DNA of 64,000 nucleotides from Cyanobium sp. CH-040 (GCF_024346135.1 NZ_JAGQCJ010000013.1:1-64000), one strand, 5' to 3'. Counted from the stretch's first letter, positions 7,970 to 17,847 are shown. Numbers and translations: made by a program. The notes: generated by a model from the sequence alone, not told the origin.

Positions 7970-9412
7970 ATGCTCGAAGCCCGCGCCCACCACCAGCTCA
8001 AGGCGCTGCTGCAGCGTGAAGGTGGCGGGCGCTGGCCCCACCACCTCAGCCTCAGCCGGCTGGTGGCCCGCAGCCTGCGGCGTGGCGACCACACCCTGGT
8101 GCGCCTGGCCCCGGGCACCGACCCCAGCTGGTTGATCAGCCTGCTGGTTCCCCTGGCCCTCTGCGACACGCCCCTGGCGGTGGTGCTGAGCGAGCCCCTG
8201 CGCCGGCGGCTGCTGCAGCTGGAGCTGCCCCGTCTGGTGGCGGCCGACGCCAGCCTGGCCCTGCCCTGCGTGGAGGGGGCGGATCCCGGCGGGGCGAGGG
8301 TGTGGCTGCTCAGTCACCGGCAGCTGGTGGAGGCCTGGCAGAGCGGGGGGCTGGGAGAGCGCCAGCTGGTGATTCCCGAGGCCGAACAGCTCGATGCCGG
8401 CCTGCGGGAGGCCCTCGCCATCCGGCTCGAGACCGGCCACTGGGATCAGCTGCGGCGTGCCCAGCCGGGGGCGTCGGAGGCGCTGCTGGAGCTGCACGGC
8501 CGTCTCAGCCGCCGGGTGCTGCACCACCCCCGCACGGCCGCCGGCCTGGTGCCCCTGGCCCCGGAGGATGAGGCGCCGCTGCGGCAGCTGCTCGCCCTGC
8601 TGGGATCGCTGCCGCAGCCATGGCGCCGCTGGCTGGCCAGCGGTGACGAGCGCTGGGCCAGCTGGGCCCAGCGGGATGCCCGGCTGATGGAGTGGACCCT
8701 GCATCGCCAGCCGCTCGAACCCCTGCAGGTGCTGGAGGGCCTGCTCGAAGGACGGGGCGCCGTGGTGCTGGGCCAGCTGGGGCCCACGGTGGAGCTGAGC
8801 GGCGCGCTGGGGCTGGCGCCGGAGGTCTGCGTGGAGCTCGGTGATCCACCGCTGGCCGACCCGCTGCCCCTGTTCGCCCCCCTCAGGCAGCCGCTGCCCA
8901 ACAGTCCCCATTTCGGCGAACACCTGCTGGAGCAGAGCCGGCGGCTGGTTCTGGGGCAGGCGGGGGTGAGCGTGATCCTGCTCGACGACGACGAGCTGCG
9001 GCTGGGTCTGGTCAGTGCGCTGGCCGCCGAGTTCGGCAGCCGGGTGGTGCATGAGCACACGGCGCCGGAGAGCAATGGGGTGGTGTGCTGCCGCTGGAGC
9101 TGGTGGCTGGAGCACCAGCAGCGTCTCCCCCTCCCCTGCCAGCTGATCGTGGCGCTGCTGCCGATCGCCAGCCTGGAGGACCCGCTCACCGCCGCCCAGG
9201 TGCAGTCCCTGCGCCGCCAGGGTCGTGACTGGTTCCGCGAACGCCTGCTGCCAGAGGGTCTGACGCGGCTGCAGCTGGCCGTCGGTGGTCTGCGCCGCAA
9301 CGGTGGGCGCCTGGCCATCCTCGATGGCCGGCTGCGGGGTCGCAGCTGGGGGCGGCAGGTGCTCACGGCGCTGGAACCCTGGCTGGCCCTGAGCCGCCTC
9401 CTGCCCCGCTGA
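7970..9412 (+). CDS. Degenerate DinG-like (XPD-type) helicase homologue lacking catalytic motifs
   Basis: 480 residues. The C-terminal third follows the DinG helicase C2 layout: LIVALLPIASLEDP corresponds to the IVKLPFAPPDDP strand, RLLPEGLTRLQLAVGGLRR to the motif VI helix, and GRLAILDGRL to the VVILDRRL strand. However, the motif VI arginine pattern (QGxGRxIR) reads LAVGGLRRN, no GxGKT/S Walker A is found in the N-terminal half (the equivalent region reads RLAPGTDPSW), and no DEAH box is visible. It is therefore probably a non-ATPase nucleic-acid-binding or structural relative. No pseudogene signs: the frame is intact and Leu/Arg-rich codon use matches its neighbours. Confidence 0.65.
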   Translation: MLEARAHHQLKALLQREGGGRWPHHLSLSRLVARSLRRGDHTLVRLAPGTDPSWLISLLVPLALCDTPLAVVLSEPLRRRLLQLELPRLVAADASLALPCVEGADPGGARVWLLSHRQLVEAWQSGGLGERQLVIPEAEQLDAGLREALAIRLETGHWDQLRRAQPGASEALLELHGRLSRRVLHHPRTAAGLVPLAPEDEAPLRQLLALLGSLPQPWRRWLASGDERWASWAQRDARLMEWTLHRQPLEPLQVLEGLLEGRGAVVLGQLGPTVELSGALGLAPEVCVELGDPPLADPLPLFAPLRQPLPNSPHFGEHLLEQSRRLVLGQAGVSVILLDDDELRLGLVSALAAEFGSRVVHEHTAPESNGVVCCRWSWWLEHQQRLPLPCQLIVALLPIASLEDPLTAAQVQSLRRQGRDWFRERLLPEGLTRLQLAVGGLRRNGGRLAILDGRLRGRSWGRQVLTALEPWLALSRLLPR

Positions 9413-9486
9413 GCGACGGCAGCGACGCCGCGGCCCGGGCCGCACGACAGGCCTGACTAGCCTGGGCCGAGGCCACGAGGAATCCG

Positions 9487-9747
9487 ATGGGAGAAGCCAG
9501 GCGTCGCAGCATGCAGGGCCTGCCGCCTCGGCAGACCAAGCCGCAGAGCAGGTCCGCGGCCAACGCCAGGGCCGACGACTCGCCACGGCTGGCACCCTGG
9601 CTGCCCCTCACCCGCAACCAGGCCGACCGCTTCGTGAGCATCACCTCCCGGGGTGCCTGGATCGGCATCGCCGCCCTGGTGATCTTCTGGGTCACCGTGC
9701 GCTTCATCGGCCCCGCCGCCGGCTGGTGGACCCTGGCCGACGGCTGA
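9487..9747 (+). CDS. Small cyanobacterial membrane protein, DUF2839-like
   Basis: 86 residues. The N-terminus MGEARRRSMQGLPPRQ is basic and resembles the cyanobacterial DUF2839 family. One clear membrane segment lies at about residues 56-76 (GAWIGIAALVIFWVTVRFIG), ending in a Trp-Trp pair. Function unknown. It follows the DinG-like gene by 74 bases on the same strand. Confidence 0.7.
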   Translation: MGEARRRSMQGLPPRQTKPQSRSAANARADDSPRLAPWLPLTRNQADRFVSITSRGAWIGIAALVIFWVTVRFIGPAAGWWTLADG

Positions 9748-9876
9748 GTCGCAGGGCACAGACGGGAAAGCTGGGCTGGCGCGCAGGAGTGGGGTGGGGG
9801 AACCCTCACGCCGCAGCCCCACACGCGCCCAAAGCTGAAGAAAACCTTATAGTCACCGAATCATCCGTACTCGGCC

Positions 9877-10254
9877 ATGTTCCCGCGTCTGGCGGAGCAA
9901 TACCGCTGCCTCGTCCACGATCTGGTGCTCAGCCTCCACGCCCTCGCCCGGAGTCTCCAGGACCATGGCATGGCTGCCACCTGCTACAGCTGCGGGGATG
10001 GCCGCGACGGCCATGGCGCCTCCTTCGTGGCCAACCTCGGCACCAATCACATGGTGCGATTCCTGGTGTCCGATTTCGGCATCAGCTGGGTCGAATCCCG
10101 CGACGGTCACGAACTGGTGAAGCTCGAGGGCGCCGAGGCGATCCAGGAACTCCACCGTGTCGCCCAGCTCCTGCAGGAGTCCATCACACCCGGCCTGCAG
10201 ACCCGAAGCAGCGCCAGCTCCATGGCGCTGCCGACCCGGCGGGCGGCCTCCTGA
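9877..10254 (+). CDS. DUF1815 family cyanobacterial protein
   Basis: 125 residues, matching the small cyanobacteria-specific DUF1815 family (MFPRLAEQYR...YSCGDG...NHMVRFLVSDFGISW). Function unknown; the compact alternating hydrophobic pattern suggests a soluble alpha/beta fold. A good -10-like TATAGT lies at 9848-9853, 23 bases before the ATG, with no clear -35. It converges on recA with 33 bases between stops. Confidence 0.85.
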   Translation: MFPRLAEQYRCLVHDLVLSLHALARSLQDHGMAATCYSCGDGRDGHGASFVANLGTNHMVRFLVSDFGISWVESRDGHELVKLEGAEAIQELHRVAQLLQESITPGLQTRSSASSMALPTRRAAS

Positions 10255-10287
10255 CCGGCTCGCCGGGAGTGGCGCTCGCCCGGCGGC

Positions 10288-11541
10288 TCAACCCACCGCG
10301 GGAACTCCGCCGGCCCGGGCGGCTGCCGCCAGAGGCTTCATGGAATTCGCAGTGACCTCGGAGCCCTCGGTGAGCTTCTGACGGGTGAGGTGCTCCACCT
10401 GGGCACATTGCTCGGGGTTCTGCTCCAGCCAGGCGATGGTGTTGTCCCTGCCCTGGCCGATGTTGTCGCCCTCATAGCTGTACCAGGCGCCCTTGCGAAC
10501 CACGACGCCGGTCTCCTCCGCCAGGTCCAGCAGACAGCCCAGGGTGCTGATGCCGCGTCCGAACAGGATGTCGAACTCGGCGATCCGGAAGGGCGGGGCC
10601 ACCTTGTTCTTGGCCACCTTCACCTTGGCGCGGATGCCGTATTCCTCCGTGCCGCGCTTGAGCGTCTGGATGCGGCGGATATCCAGACGCACCGAGGCAT
10701 AGAACTTCAGCGCATTGCCGCCGGTGGTGGTTTCGGGATTGCCGTAGGTGACGCCGATCTTCTGACGCAGCTGGTTCAGGAAGATCACCGTGCATCCCGA
10801 CTTGCCGATGTTGCCGGTGATCTTGCGCATCGCCTGGCTCATCAGGCGGGCCTGGCTGCCCACGGCCAGATCCCCCATCTCACCCTCGATCTCAGCCCGG
10901 GGAGTGAGGGCGGCCACCGAGTCGACGACCACGATGTCGACGGCGGCGGAGCGCACGAGCTGGTCGACGATCTCCAGCGCCATCTCACCGGTGTCCGGCT
11001 GGGAGACGAGCAGATTCTCGATGTCGACCCCGAGGGCCGCGGCATACACCGGATCGAGGGCGTGCTCGGCGTCCACGAAGGCGGCGACGCCGCCGCGACG
11101 CTGCACTTCAGCGATGGCATGCAGGGTGAGGGTGGTCTTGCCGGAACTCTCCGGCCCGTAGACCTCCACCACCCGGCCCTTGGGATAGCCACCACCCAGG
11201 GCCAGATCGAGGGTGAGCGCCCCGGTGGAGATGGTCTCCACCCGCATGCGGGAGGCATCGCCCAGGCGCATGATCGAACCCTTGCCGAAGTTGCGCTCGA
11301 TCTGGTTGAGCACCAGACCGAGGGCCTTGTCGCGCTCGGCGGCGGCCTTGGCATCAGCGGAACTCAGCGCCGACGTGGTCGCCGCTGTCGCGGGGGAAGC
11401 GGCCCCATTGCCGGCTGTGGACAGGGCGGAACTTGGCATGGTGCTGGGGGGCGTCGTGGTACCGGACTGCGAAGCGGCGGCCTTGGGATCGGCGGCCTTG
11501 GGATCAGGAGCCTTCGGATCGGCAGGCATGGGGCCGGGCAT
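10288..11541 (-). CDS. recA: Recombinase RecA
   Basis: About 417 residues. The core is canonical: [11 protein letters not shown], Walker [10 protein letters not shown], the [17 protein letters not shown]2 region and a normal C-terminus. RecA catalyses homologous strand exchange and LexA self-cleavage. ATG 11541 is used; ATGs at 11529 and 11628 are also in frame and no ribosome-binding site decides between them. Ahead of the core lies an unusually long N-terminus of roughly 65 residues, beginning with three copies of a DPKA unit and continuing Ser/Thr/Ala-rich. A candidate LexA box is 124 bases upstream. Confidence 0.95.
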   Translation of the reverse strand: MPGPMPADPKAPDPKAADPKAAASQSGTTTPPSTMPSSALSTAGNGAASPATAATTSALSSADAKAAAERDKALGLVLNQIERNFGKGSIMRLGDASRMRVETISTGALTLDLALGGGYPKGRVVEVYGPESSGKTTLTLHAIAEVQRRGGVAAFVDAEHALDPVYAAALGVDIENLLVSQPDTGEMALEIVDQLVRSAAVDIVVVDSVAALTPRAEIEGEMGDLAVGSQARLMSQAMRKITGNIGKSGCTVIFLNQLRQKIGVTYGNPETTTGGNALKFYASVRLDIRRIQTLKRGTEEYGIRAKVKVAKNKVAPPFRIAEFDILFGRGISTLGCLLDLAEETGVVVRKGAWYSYEGDNIGQGRDNTIAWLEQNPEQCAQVEHLTRQKLTEGSEVTANSMKPLAAAARAGGVPAVG

Positions 11542-11662
11542 GGAACGGTTGGTGCGATGGAGCGGGCCGCGGAGCGATCCTGCCGGAAGAATTCCGCCAG
11601 GCGGACACCCTGCGGTCCCGGCAAGCAAGTGCCACCGAAGCGGGCCGGCGTCTCAGAGGCGC

Positions 11663-12436
11663 CTAGTACACACGTACCTTATCGGATCCCGGCCACTGCG
11701 CCAGGGGGCTCTCGAACTGGTGGGGCTCCAGCCAGTGGATGGCCGCGGGCAGATCGTGGCCATCGCCGGGGGCCAGGTAGCCCCAGCTGGCCAGGAAGCA
11801 GCGCACGGCGGCGAGATCCGGCCGCGCGCACACCTGCTCGAGGGTGGGTCGCCTGTCCTCCAGAAACCACAGCGGACGGGACTCCGCCAGCAGCCGCGCG
11901 AGCACCTCGGGCTTGCTGCCCTGCTCATGGCCGAAGACCGCCCGGGGCTGCAGTCCCGCCTCCTCCAGGAGGCGGCGGGCGAAGGCGCCCCCCTTGGTGG
12001 TGAGCACGAGCCAGGCGCTGCCCTCGCCGGCCAGCCGCTGCAGCCGCTCGATCACCCCGGGGTAGAAGCGGTGCAGGGCCAGCCAAGCCGGCAGATCATC
12101 GGCAACGGCCTGGCGGCGCACCTCCTCCAGGGCGGTCTGGAGCTGGTCGGCATGCCAGCCCCAGCGGCTGAGGGCCTCGGGCAGAGCCCCCGCGTAGGCC
12201 GCGAGCAGGGCTTCCAGATCGAGATCGGCCCGCGACAGTTCAGCCGCCATCAGCACCATCTCCCAGCCCTTGTGGATCAGCGGCCGCAGACGGGCAAAGC
12301 CTGGCGGCGCCTCCGCCGGCAGGTCCAGGTCCGGCCGCAGTCTCAGGGCTGCCCGACGGGCCGACCACCAGTACTCCGGCATGCCGTCCACAAGCACGCC
12401 GTCGAAGTCACACACCAACAGCGGCGTTCGCGGCAC
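11663..12436 (-). CDS. HAD-superfamily hydrolase
   Basis: 257 residues. HAD motif I DFDGVLVDG with nucleophile Asp10 and acid/base Asp12, motif II in VLTTKGG, the motif III lysine in SKPEVL, and motif IV-like FLEDRRPT. A helical cap follows motif I. Likely a small-molecule phosphatase of the phosphoglycolate-phosphatase-like group; substrate not readable. Its 3' end carries the candidate LexA box of recA, which lies 121 bases downstream on the same strand. Confidence 0.85.
   Translation of the reverse strand: MPRTPLLVCDFDGVLVDGMPEYWWSARRAALRLRPDLDLPAEAPPGFARLRPLIHKGWEMVLMAAELSRADLDLEALLAAYAGALPEALSRWGWHADQLQTALEEVRRQAVADDLPAWLALHRFYPGVIERLQRLAGEGSAWLVLTTKGGAFARRLLEEAGLQPRAVFGHEQGSKPEVLARLLAESRPLWFLEDRRPTLEQVCARPDLAAVRCFLASWGYLAPGDGHDLPAAIHWLEPHQFESPLAQWPGSDKVRVY
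11665..11678 (-). promoter_or_regulatory. Candidate LexA (SOS) box upstream of recA
   Basis: Read on the minus strand the 14 bases are GGTACGTGTGTACT, which fits the reported cyanobacterial LexA consensus RGTACNNNDGTWCB at every defined position. It lies 124 bases upstream of the recA start codon at 11541 and overlaps the last codon of the HAD gene. The position and target gene both make sense; binding is inferred. Confidence 0.6.
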
Positions 12437-12461
12437 GGCGCGCAGAGGGGGTGCTCAGAAC

Positions 12462-12532
12462 TGGGCCGCTAGGATTCGAACCTAGGAATGGCGGGACCAA
12501 AACCCGCTGCCTTACCACTTGGCGACGGCCCA
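12462..12532 (-). tRNA. tRNA-Gln (TTG)
   Basis: Read on the minus strand it forms a full cloverleaf: a 7-bp acceptor stem TGGGCCG/CGGCCCA, D arm with GTGGTAA, anticodon stem GCGGG/CCCGC enclosing TTTTGGT (anticodon TTG), and T arm CTAGG-TTCGAAT-CCTAG. CCA is not encoded. It stands alone between the HAD gene and the R3H ATPase gene. Confidence 0.95.
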
Positions 12533-12649
12533 ACAGGAGCCCACGGAACCTGGGTTCACGCGGCACACCCGACGCCTTGGCCCGGGTGCTTAGACAGTTA
12601 CCCACAGCGCCCCGCCCTTCGTCAACGGCTGCCGGTCCGGCGCCGCCCC

Positions 12650-14296
12650 TCAGGCGGGGAACACCCGCAGACGCTGCTGATCCCCCCGGCCGAACACGGC
12701 CGTGCGCAGGCGGTAACGGGCTGCCAGCTCTGCCTGCATGCCACGGATCGCCTCACTGCGGGGCAGCAGCTCCACCGGCTGGCCCGTGGCCAGCACCACC
12801 TGTTCCACGGCCAGCCGGCACTCCTCCATCGCGCCATGGGCGTCATCACCGGCAGGGTCGGGCGCAGCCAGCTGCGGCTGGTGGCCGCCATGGCGCTCCA
12901 GCAGCCGCTCCAGGGCCCGCTGCAGCTGGGGCGCCGCCGTGCTCTTGATCACCAGAATGGGGAGCCCGAGCTCACGGGCCTGGCGGCGCAGCAGGGGGTC
13001 GCGGCCCAGCTGCTGGCGCACGCTGAGCAGCACGTCGGCCGTTTCCACGCCGGCCACGACCTGCACGGGCAGGGCCCGGGAGCGCACCACCTGATCCAGC
13101 AGGACCCGGGGGATGCCGGCGCCGTACACGCGCAGCAGCTGGGGCGGCGCGGGAGTGGGTTGGGGTGTGGAGTCCGGAAGCGGGGAGCGGGCGGGGGGCA
13201 CACCCTCGTCCCGCCGGGGAGACAGGGAGCGGGGCAGCGGCCGTGGGCGCAGCAGGGCAGGGGAGTCAGGCGGCGTGGGATGGGGCTCCGCGCAGCTGAC
13301 GCGCCCGTCCTCGGCCAGCTCCCGCACCTGGGGCCGGGCGGCCTGGCCGCGCAGCAGGGCATCCACCGTGGCGGCCACATCCAGGTGCACCAGCCAGCGC
13401 CGCCGGCTGTGCATCTCCACGGCCAGGGGGAAGGTGGGCTCGGCGGCCCGCTCCAGCACGGTCTTCTGGGTGCGCCGGCGGCGGGCCTCCTCGTCTCCCA
13501 GGGTGACCGACTGGATCCCGCCCACGAGGTCGCTGAGGGTGGGGTTCTTGATCAGGTTCGCCAGCTCGTTGCCGTGGGCGGTGGCCACCAGCATCACGCC
13601 GCGCTCGGCGATGGTGCGCGCCGCCTGGGCCTCCAGCTCGGTGCCGATCTCATCGATGACGATGACCTCGGGCATGTGGTTCTCCACCGCCTCGATCATC
13701 ACCTGGTGCTGCAGCTCGGGCCGGGCCACCTGCATGCGCCGGGCGCGGCCGATGGCCGGGTGGGGAATGTCGCCGTCGCCGGCGATCTCGTTGCTGGTGT
13801 CGATCACCACCACCCGCTTGCCCAGCTCATCGGCGAGCACGCGGGCGATCTCGCGCAGAGCCGTGGTCTTGCCCACCCCGGGGCGGCCCATCAGCAGCAG
13901 CGACCGGCCGGAATCGAGCAGATCGCGCACCATCGCCACGGTGCCGAACACGGCCCGGCCCACCCGGCAGGTGAGGCCCACGATCTCGCCGCTGCGGTTG
14001 CGAATGGCGCTGATGCGGTGCAGCGTGCGTTCGATGCCGGCCCGGTTGTCGCCGCCGAAGGCACCCAGCCGCTCCACCACGGCGGCCAGGTCGCCCCGCT
14101 CGACCGGCCGGGTGGCCAGCTCCACCACCCGGCCCGGGTAACGGGCCTCCGGCAGCCGACCCAGATCGAGCACCACCTCCAGCAGCTGATCGCGCTCCCG
14201 GCCGGCCGGCAGGGCCGCGGCGACCGGGGCCGGCAGCACCGCCAGCAGCCGGTCCAGATCGTCCGTGATGCGCTGGGGTGACTGCGGGCTGGACAC
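12650..14296 (-). CDS. Ycf45/SpoIIIAA-type AAA ATPase with C-terminal R3H domain
   Basis: 548 residues, GTG start. The ATPase domain has Walker [10 protein letters not shown] at about 137-145, [16 protein letters not shown], and Walker [14 protein letters not shown]. After a Pro/Arg/Ser-rich linker (about residues 335-385) come a second conserved module ([14 protein letters not shown] onward) and a C-terminal R3H-like segment around [20 protein letters not shown], which in this family binds single-stranded nucleic acid. Found in cyanobacteria and plastids as Ycf45; role unproven. Only 20 bases separate its start from the ldpA stop, so it may be co-transcribed downstream of ndhN-ldpA. Confidence 0.85.
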   Translation of the reverse strand: MSSPQSPQRITDDLDRLLAVLPAPVAAALPAGRERDQLLEVVLDLGRLPEARYPGRVVELATRPVERGDLAAVVERLGAFGGDNRAGIERTLHRISAIRNRSGEIVGLTCRVGRAVFGTVAMVRDLLDSGRSLLLMGRPGVGKTTALREIARVLADELGKRVVVIDTSNEIAGDGDIPHPAIGRARRMQVARPELQHQVMIEAVENHMPEVIVIDEIGTELEAQAARTIAERGVMLVATAHGNELANLIKNPTLSDLVGGIQSVTLGDEEARRRRTQKTVLERAAEPTFPLAVEMHSRRRWLVHLDVAATVDALLRGQAARPQVRELAEDGRVSCAEPHPTPPDSPALLRPRPLPRSLSPRRDEGVPPARSPLPDSTPQPTPAPPQLLRVYGAGIPRVLLDQVVRSRALPVQVVAGVETADVLLSVRQQLGRDPLLRRQARELGLPILVIKSTAAPQLQRALERLLERHGGHQPQLAAPDPAGDDAHGAMEECRLAVEQVVLATGQPVELLPRSEAIRGMQAELAARYRLRTAVFGRGDQQRLRVFPA

Positions 14297-14316
14297 CGGG
14301 GAACCACATGGGTGGA

Positions 14317-15321
14317 TCAGGACCGTTCTAGCCAGGGCTGCAGCAGCGACCGGGCCAGCTCCAGGGCCCGGGGCCAGAGCTCGGGGTCATGGCGCAGTGC
14401 CCGGCCGCGCCCCTGGGCCGCCGCCAGCAGCGGCTGCAGGAGACGGCGCGCCACCCCCCCGAAGGCCACACCGGAGCAGGCCGCGGCGACCTCCGGCCGG
14501 GCCTGCAGGAACGGCAGGCTGCTCCCATTGGTGCCCCCGGCGAGCTGCAGGGGGCCCGGTGGCATCCCGGTGCTGCGCGCGGCCAGCAGGGCCACGGCCG
14601 CCCGGGCGGTGCCGGCGCCGACATCACCACTCATCGGCCGGCCGTCCAGCTGCCACAGGGGTCGGTGGCCCCAGGCGCGCAGAGCGGCGAACCGCTGCCA
14701 GAGCTCCGGCAGGGACACCTCCGCTCCGGCGCTCACGGCCAGGCGGCGCAGCGCCAGCCCGCTGGCGCGCAGCTGCCGCAGCCGCTGTTCGAAGGCCTGC
14801 TGCCGCCCGGGGCTGGTGTGCAGCTCCACCGCATCGGGCCGGAGTTCAGCAAGCAGGGGCGCCACCGTGCCCGCCTCCAGCACCAGCGAGCGTTCCTCGA
14901 TCAGGCCCTGCGGGCAGGCGGGCAGACAGCGGCCGCAGCCGTAGCAGCGCTCCGCCAGCACCCCCGGCGCGCCCGTCGCCCGCTCACCGATGGCCAGGGC
15001 CGGACAGACCCGCTCGCAGGGGCGTGGGCAATCAGGCGGACAACGGCGTGGATCGAACCAGGCCTTGCGGAAGTGGGGGTCCTCGCCGTCACTGAGGCTC
15101 ACCATCACCCAGGGAGGCGCGGCGCCGTGGGCCTCCGCCCAGGCCAGGCCGCGACGTGCGGCCGCCACCACGGCCGCATCCGCCGCCAGATCCACACAGT
15201 GGACGCCCGCCAGGGCATAGATCCCGGCCAGGTCTTCGATGGACTCCAGATCCTGATTGCTGGCGCCGGCGATCCACTTCACCCAGCGGCCGCTGGCGAG
15301 GGCCCGGTCGGCAGGGGTCAA
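14317..15321 (-). CDS. ldpA: Light-dependent period protein LdpA (iron-sulfur)
   Basis: 334 residues. The N-terminus [18 protein letters not shown] and [13 protein letters not shown] match LdpA, the redox-sensing protein that tunes circadian period in Synechococcus. Two cysteine clusters, [13 protein letters not shown] and [12 protein letters not shown], are typical of two 4Fe-4S centres. The start is taken as TTG at 15321, whose TTGA overlaps the TGA stop of ndhN, implying translational coupling; no ATG or GTG gives the conserved N-terminus. The ndhN-ldpA pairing is a recurrent cyanobacterial arrangement. Confidence 0.88.
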   Translation of the reverse strand: MTPADRALASGRWVKWIAGASNQDLESIEDLAGIYALAGVHCVDLAADAAVVAAARRGLAWAEAHGAAPPWVMVSLSDGEDPHFRKAWFDPRRCPPDCPRPCERVCPALAIGERATGAPGVLAERCYGCGRCLPACPQGLIEERSLVLEAGTVAPLLAELRPDAVELHTSPGRQQAFEQRLRQLRASGLALRRLAVSAGAEVSLPELWQRFAALRAWGHRPLWQLDGRPMSGDVGAGTARAAVALLAARSTGMPPGPLQLAGGTNGSSLPFLQARPEVAAACSGVAFGGVARRLLQPLLAAAQGRGRALRHDPELWPRALELARSLLQPWLERS

Positions 15322-15773
15322 ATCAACTCGGCCAGGGGCTGCCAGCGCAGGGCCCTGGCGCCGCCCATCTCCACCACCACGCGCAGGCGAGGTTCGCGCC
15401 GGGTGAGGGACACGAGCGCCGCCAGCTCGGTGGAGGACAGCACCTGCCCTTCGAGGAGCCAGAGCAGCATCGGCTGGCTGCCCTCGAGCAGAGGTCCAAG
15501 CTGGGGCATCACGCGCTGCACCTCGCCCACGGCGGCGCCGCGCCCCACGCTCTGATGCCCCAGATGGGGTGGACGGACGCCGTGCAGCCCGAACAGGAAG
15601 GACTCCGGATCGCCCAGCCCGCGGGCGGAGGTGAGCTGGGCCCGGTAGCCGGCGGCCCGCAGCCTGCGCAGCAGCCGGGTCTCGGCACCGCCCTCGAGGG
15701 GAGCGAACAGCGCCAGCGCACCGGCCCGCTCCAGCTCCTGACGGAAACCTCGGCCGGTGAGCAGCAGCGGCAT
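15318..15773 (-). CDS. ndhN: NAD(P)H-quinone oxidoreductase subunit N
   Basis: 151 residues from ATG 15773. Begins [15 protein letters not shown] and carries [20 protein letters not shown] and RPPHLGH, the characteristic blocks of the oxygenic-photosynthesis-specific NDH-1 subunit NdhN, part of the peripheral arm that accepts electrons from ferredoxin for cyclic electron flow. Overlaps ldpA by four bases at its stop. Confidence 0.92.
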   Translation of the reverse strand: MPLLLTGRGFRQELERAGALALFAPLEGGAETRLLRRLRAAGYRAQLTSARGLGDPESFLFGLHGVRPPHLGHQSVGRGAAVGEVQRVMPQLGPLLEGSQPMLLWLLEGQVLSSTELAALVSLTRREPRLRVVVEMGGARALRWQPLAELI

Positions 15774-16242
15774 CGTGGGCTGGAAAGCTGGTGTGAGTCT
15801 GACAGCCGGGACGGGCACGGGAGGCCATGGACGCCACCTGGCGCCACCTGGAAGGGTGGAACGCCATGGGGTACAGTCATTCGCTGTGCCAGAAGTCTGC
15901 GCCCGTCCGCTAGCCGGGCCTCCGGACCCTGACACCGGATCACCAGTGGTGGTGGTCCTCTCCGGCCACTGGAACGGGTCTTACCGCCCGCTCCTCCGGG
16001 AAACTGCCTGAACGCGCCGGTCCACCGGTCCGGTCCAGGCAAGTCCCAGCCGCCGCTGAACGGGTCCTGATCCGTCTTGCTAGCCCCCTGGATTTCGCAC
16101 CGGGCCTGTTCCCAGTCCCGTGCGGCCGCCAAGGCCGAGCCCGACCGTCACGACTGCTGCAGCCCCACCGGTTCCACCCGGGTCCCGGCCTCGCCGGTCC
16201 GGAGGTTTCACCGGATGTCCAGCTGGCGTCTACCTCCCTCCC
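15774..16242. other. Intergenic region and structured leader before rplC
   Basis: 469 bases between the divergent ndhN and rplC starts. No further gene is visible. On the + strand several inverted repeats follow each other: GGTACAG/CTGTGCC (15871-15891, one G-T pair), CCAGTGG/CCACTGG (15943-15949 with 15966-15972), and TGCCTG/CAGGCA (16005-16010 with 16036-16041) enclosing a nested CCGGT/ACCGG. This is consistent with a long structured mRNA leader for the ribosomal operon, although the promoter position is uncertain (a weak TACAGT -10 is at 15872-15877). Confidence 0.5.
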
Positions 16243-16890
16243 ATGTCCATCGGAATTCTCGGGAAGAAGCTGGGGATGTCCCAGTTCTTCGACGATGAAG
16301 GCAGGGCCGTCCCGGTCACCCTGATCGAGGCGGGCCCCTGCCGCATCACCCAGCTCAAATCGACCGCCACCGACGGCTACAACGCCGTTCAGCTCGGCTT
16401 CGGCGACGTCCGCGAGAAGCTCGTCAACAAGCCGGCCCGCGGCCACCTGGCCAAGTCGGGTGAAGAGCTGCTGCGCCACTTCAAGGAGTACCGCGTCGAG
16501 AGCGTCGATGGCCTGGAGCTGGGCTCCGCGGTCACCGTCGGCGACTTCGAGGCTGGCCAGAAGGTGGATGTGAGCGGCGACACGATGGGCCGGGGCTTCG
16601 CCGGCTACCAGAAGCGCCATGGCTTCAGCCGCGGCCCGATGAGCCACGGCTCCAAGAACCACCGTCTGCCCGGCTCCACCGGCGCCGGCACCACCCCCGG
16701 CCGCATCTACCCCGGCAAGCGCATGGCCGGCCGCTACGGCGGCAAGCAGACCACCACCCGCGGTCTCACCATCCTGAAGGTGGATGCGGAGCGCAACCTG
16801 CTGGTGGTGAAGGGCTCGGTGCCCGGCAAGCCCGGCGCCCTGCTCAACATCCGCCCGGCCAACCGGGTGGGCGCCAAGAGCGGCAACTGA
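16243..16890 (+). CDS. rplC: 50S ribosomal protein L3
   Basis: 215 residues, begins [14 protein letters not shown] and holds the conserved [20 protein letters not shown] loop that reaches toward the peptidyl transferase centre. First gene of the ribosomal cluster; rpsJ is not upstream, which is normal in cyanobacteria where it follows tufA. ATG 16243 fits the family; the in-frame upstream extension is not conserved-looking. Confidence 0.98.
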   Translation: MSIGILGKKLGMSQFFDDEGRAVPVTLIEAGPCRITQLKSTATDGYNAVQLGFGDVREKLVNKPARGHLAKSGEELLRHFKEYRVESVDGLELGSAVTVGDFEAGQKVDVSGDTMGRGFAGYQKRHGFSRGPMSHGSKNHRLPGSTGAGTTPGRIYPGKRMAGRYGGKQTTTRGLTILKVDAERNLLVVKGSVPGKPGALLNIRPANRVGAKSGN

Positions 16891-16901
16891 GGAGCGAAAC
16901 G

Positions 16902-17537
16902 ATGGCTGATTGTGTTGTTCGCGACTGGCAGGGCAAGGAGGCCGGCAAGGCCAGCCTTGACCTGAAGGTCGCCAAGGAAAGCTCCGCCGCCGACCTCGTG
17001 CATCGCGCCGTGGTGCGGCAGCTGGCCCATGCCCGCCAGGGCACGGCCAGCACCCTCACCCGCGCCGAGGTGGCCGGCGGCGGCCGCAAGCCCTACAAGC
17101 AGAAAGGCACCGGCCGGGCCCGTCAGGGTTCGATCCGCACCCCCCTGCGCCCCGGCGGCGGCGTGATCTTCGGGCCCAAGCCCCGCAGTTACAACCTGGC
17201 GATGAACCGCAAGGAGCGTCGCCTGGCCCTGCGCACCGCGCTGATGAGTCGCATCGACGCCATCACCGTGGTGAAGGATTTCGGAACCTCCCTGGAGGCC
17301 CCGAAGACCCGGGAGATCACGGCTGCCCTGGCCCGCCTCGGCATCGCCGACGGCGCCAAGGTGCTGGTGGTGCTCGACAACCCCAGCGAGGTGGTGCGCC
17401 TCTCGGTGCGCAACCTCGCCAAGGTGAAGCTGATCGCCGCCGATCAGCTCAACGTGTTCGATCTGCTCCACGCCGATCACCTGCTGGTGGGCGAGGCGGC
17501 ACTCGCGAAGATTCAGGAGGTCTACGGCGATGGCTGA
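16902..17537 (+). CDS. rplD: 50S ribosomal protein L4
   Basis: 211 residues. The extended loop [17 protein letters not shown] is diagnostic of L4, which lines the peptide exit tunnel. Starts 11 bases after rplC and its end overlaps rplW by 8 bases, so the two are probably translationally coupled. Confidence 0.98.
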   Translation: MADCVVRDWQGKEAGKASLDLKVAKESSAADLVHRAVVRQLAHARQGTASTLTRAEVAGGGRKPYKQKGTGRARQGSIRTPLRPGGGVIFGPKPRSYNLAMNRKERRLALRTALMSRIDAITVVKDFGTSLEAPKTREITAALARLGIADGAKVLVVLDNPSEVVRLSVRNLAKVKLIAADQLNVFDLLHADHLLVGEAALAKIQEVYGDG

Positions 17538-17832
17538 GCGTTTTGCAGGACGGCTCGCGGATGTGATCCGCCGGCCGCTGATCACCGAGAAGGCCACCCG
17601 TGCCCTCGAGCTGAACCAGTACACCTTCGAGGTGGATCACCGCGCCGCCAAGCCCGACATCAAGGCGGCCGTCGAGGAGCTCTTCGACGTCAAGGTGGTG
17701 GGGGTCAGCACCATGAACCCGCCACGGCGCACCCGGCGGGTGGGCCGCTTCGCAGGCAAGCGCGCCCAGGTGAAGAAGGCCGTGGTGCGACTGGCGGAGG
17801 GCAACGCCATCCAGCTGTTCCCTGAGTCCTGA
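17530..17832 (+). CDS. rplW: 50S ribosomal protein L23
   Basis: 100 residues, with [19 protein letters not shown] and the C-terminal [12 protein letters not shown] block. L23 sits at the tunnel exit and docks trigger factor and the SRP. Start overlaps the end of rplD. Confidence 0.97.
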   Translation: MAERFAGRLADVIRRPLITEKATRALELNQYTFEVDHRAAKPDIKAAVEELFDVKVVGVSTMNPPRRTRRVGRFAGKRAQVKKAVVRLAEGNAIQLFPES

Positions 17833-17847
17833 GGGGTCTGAAATTCC

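Noticed and set aside
7970-9412. Pseudogene of dinG
   Set aside because: The frame is intact over 480 codons with normal codon use, so loss of motifs looks like divergence, not decay.
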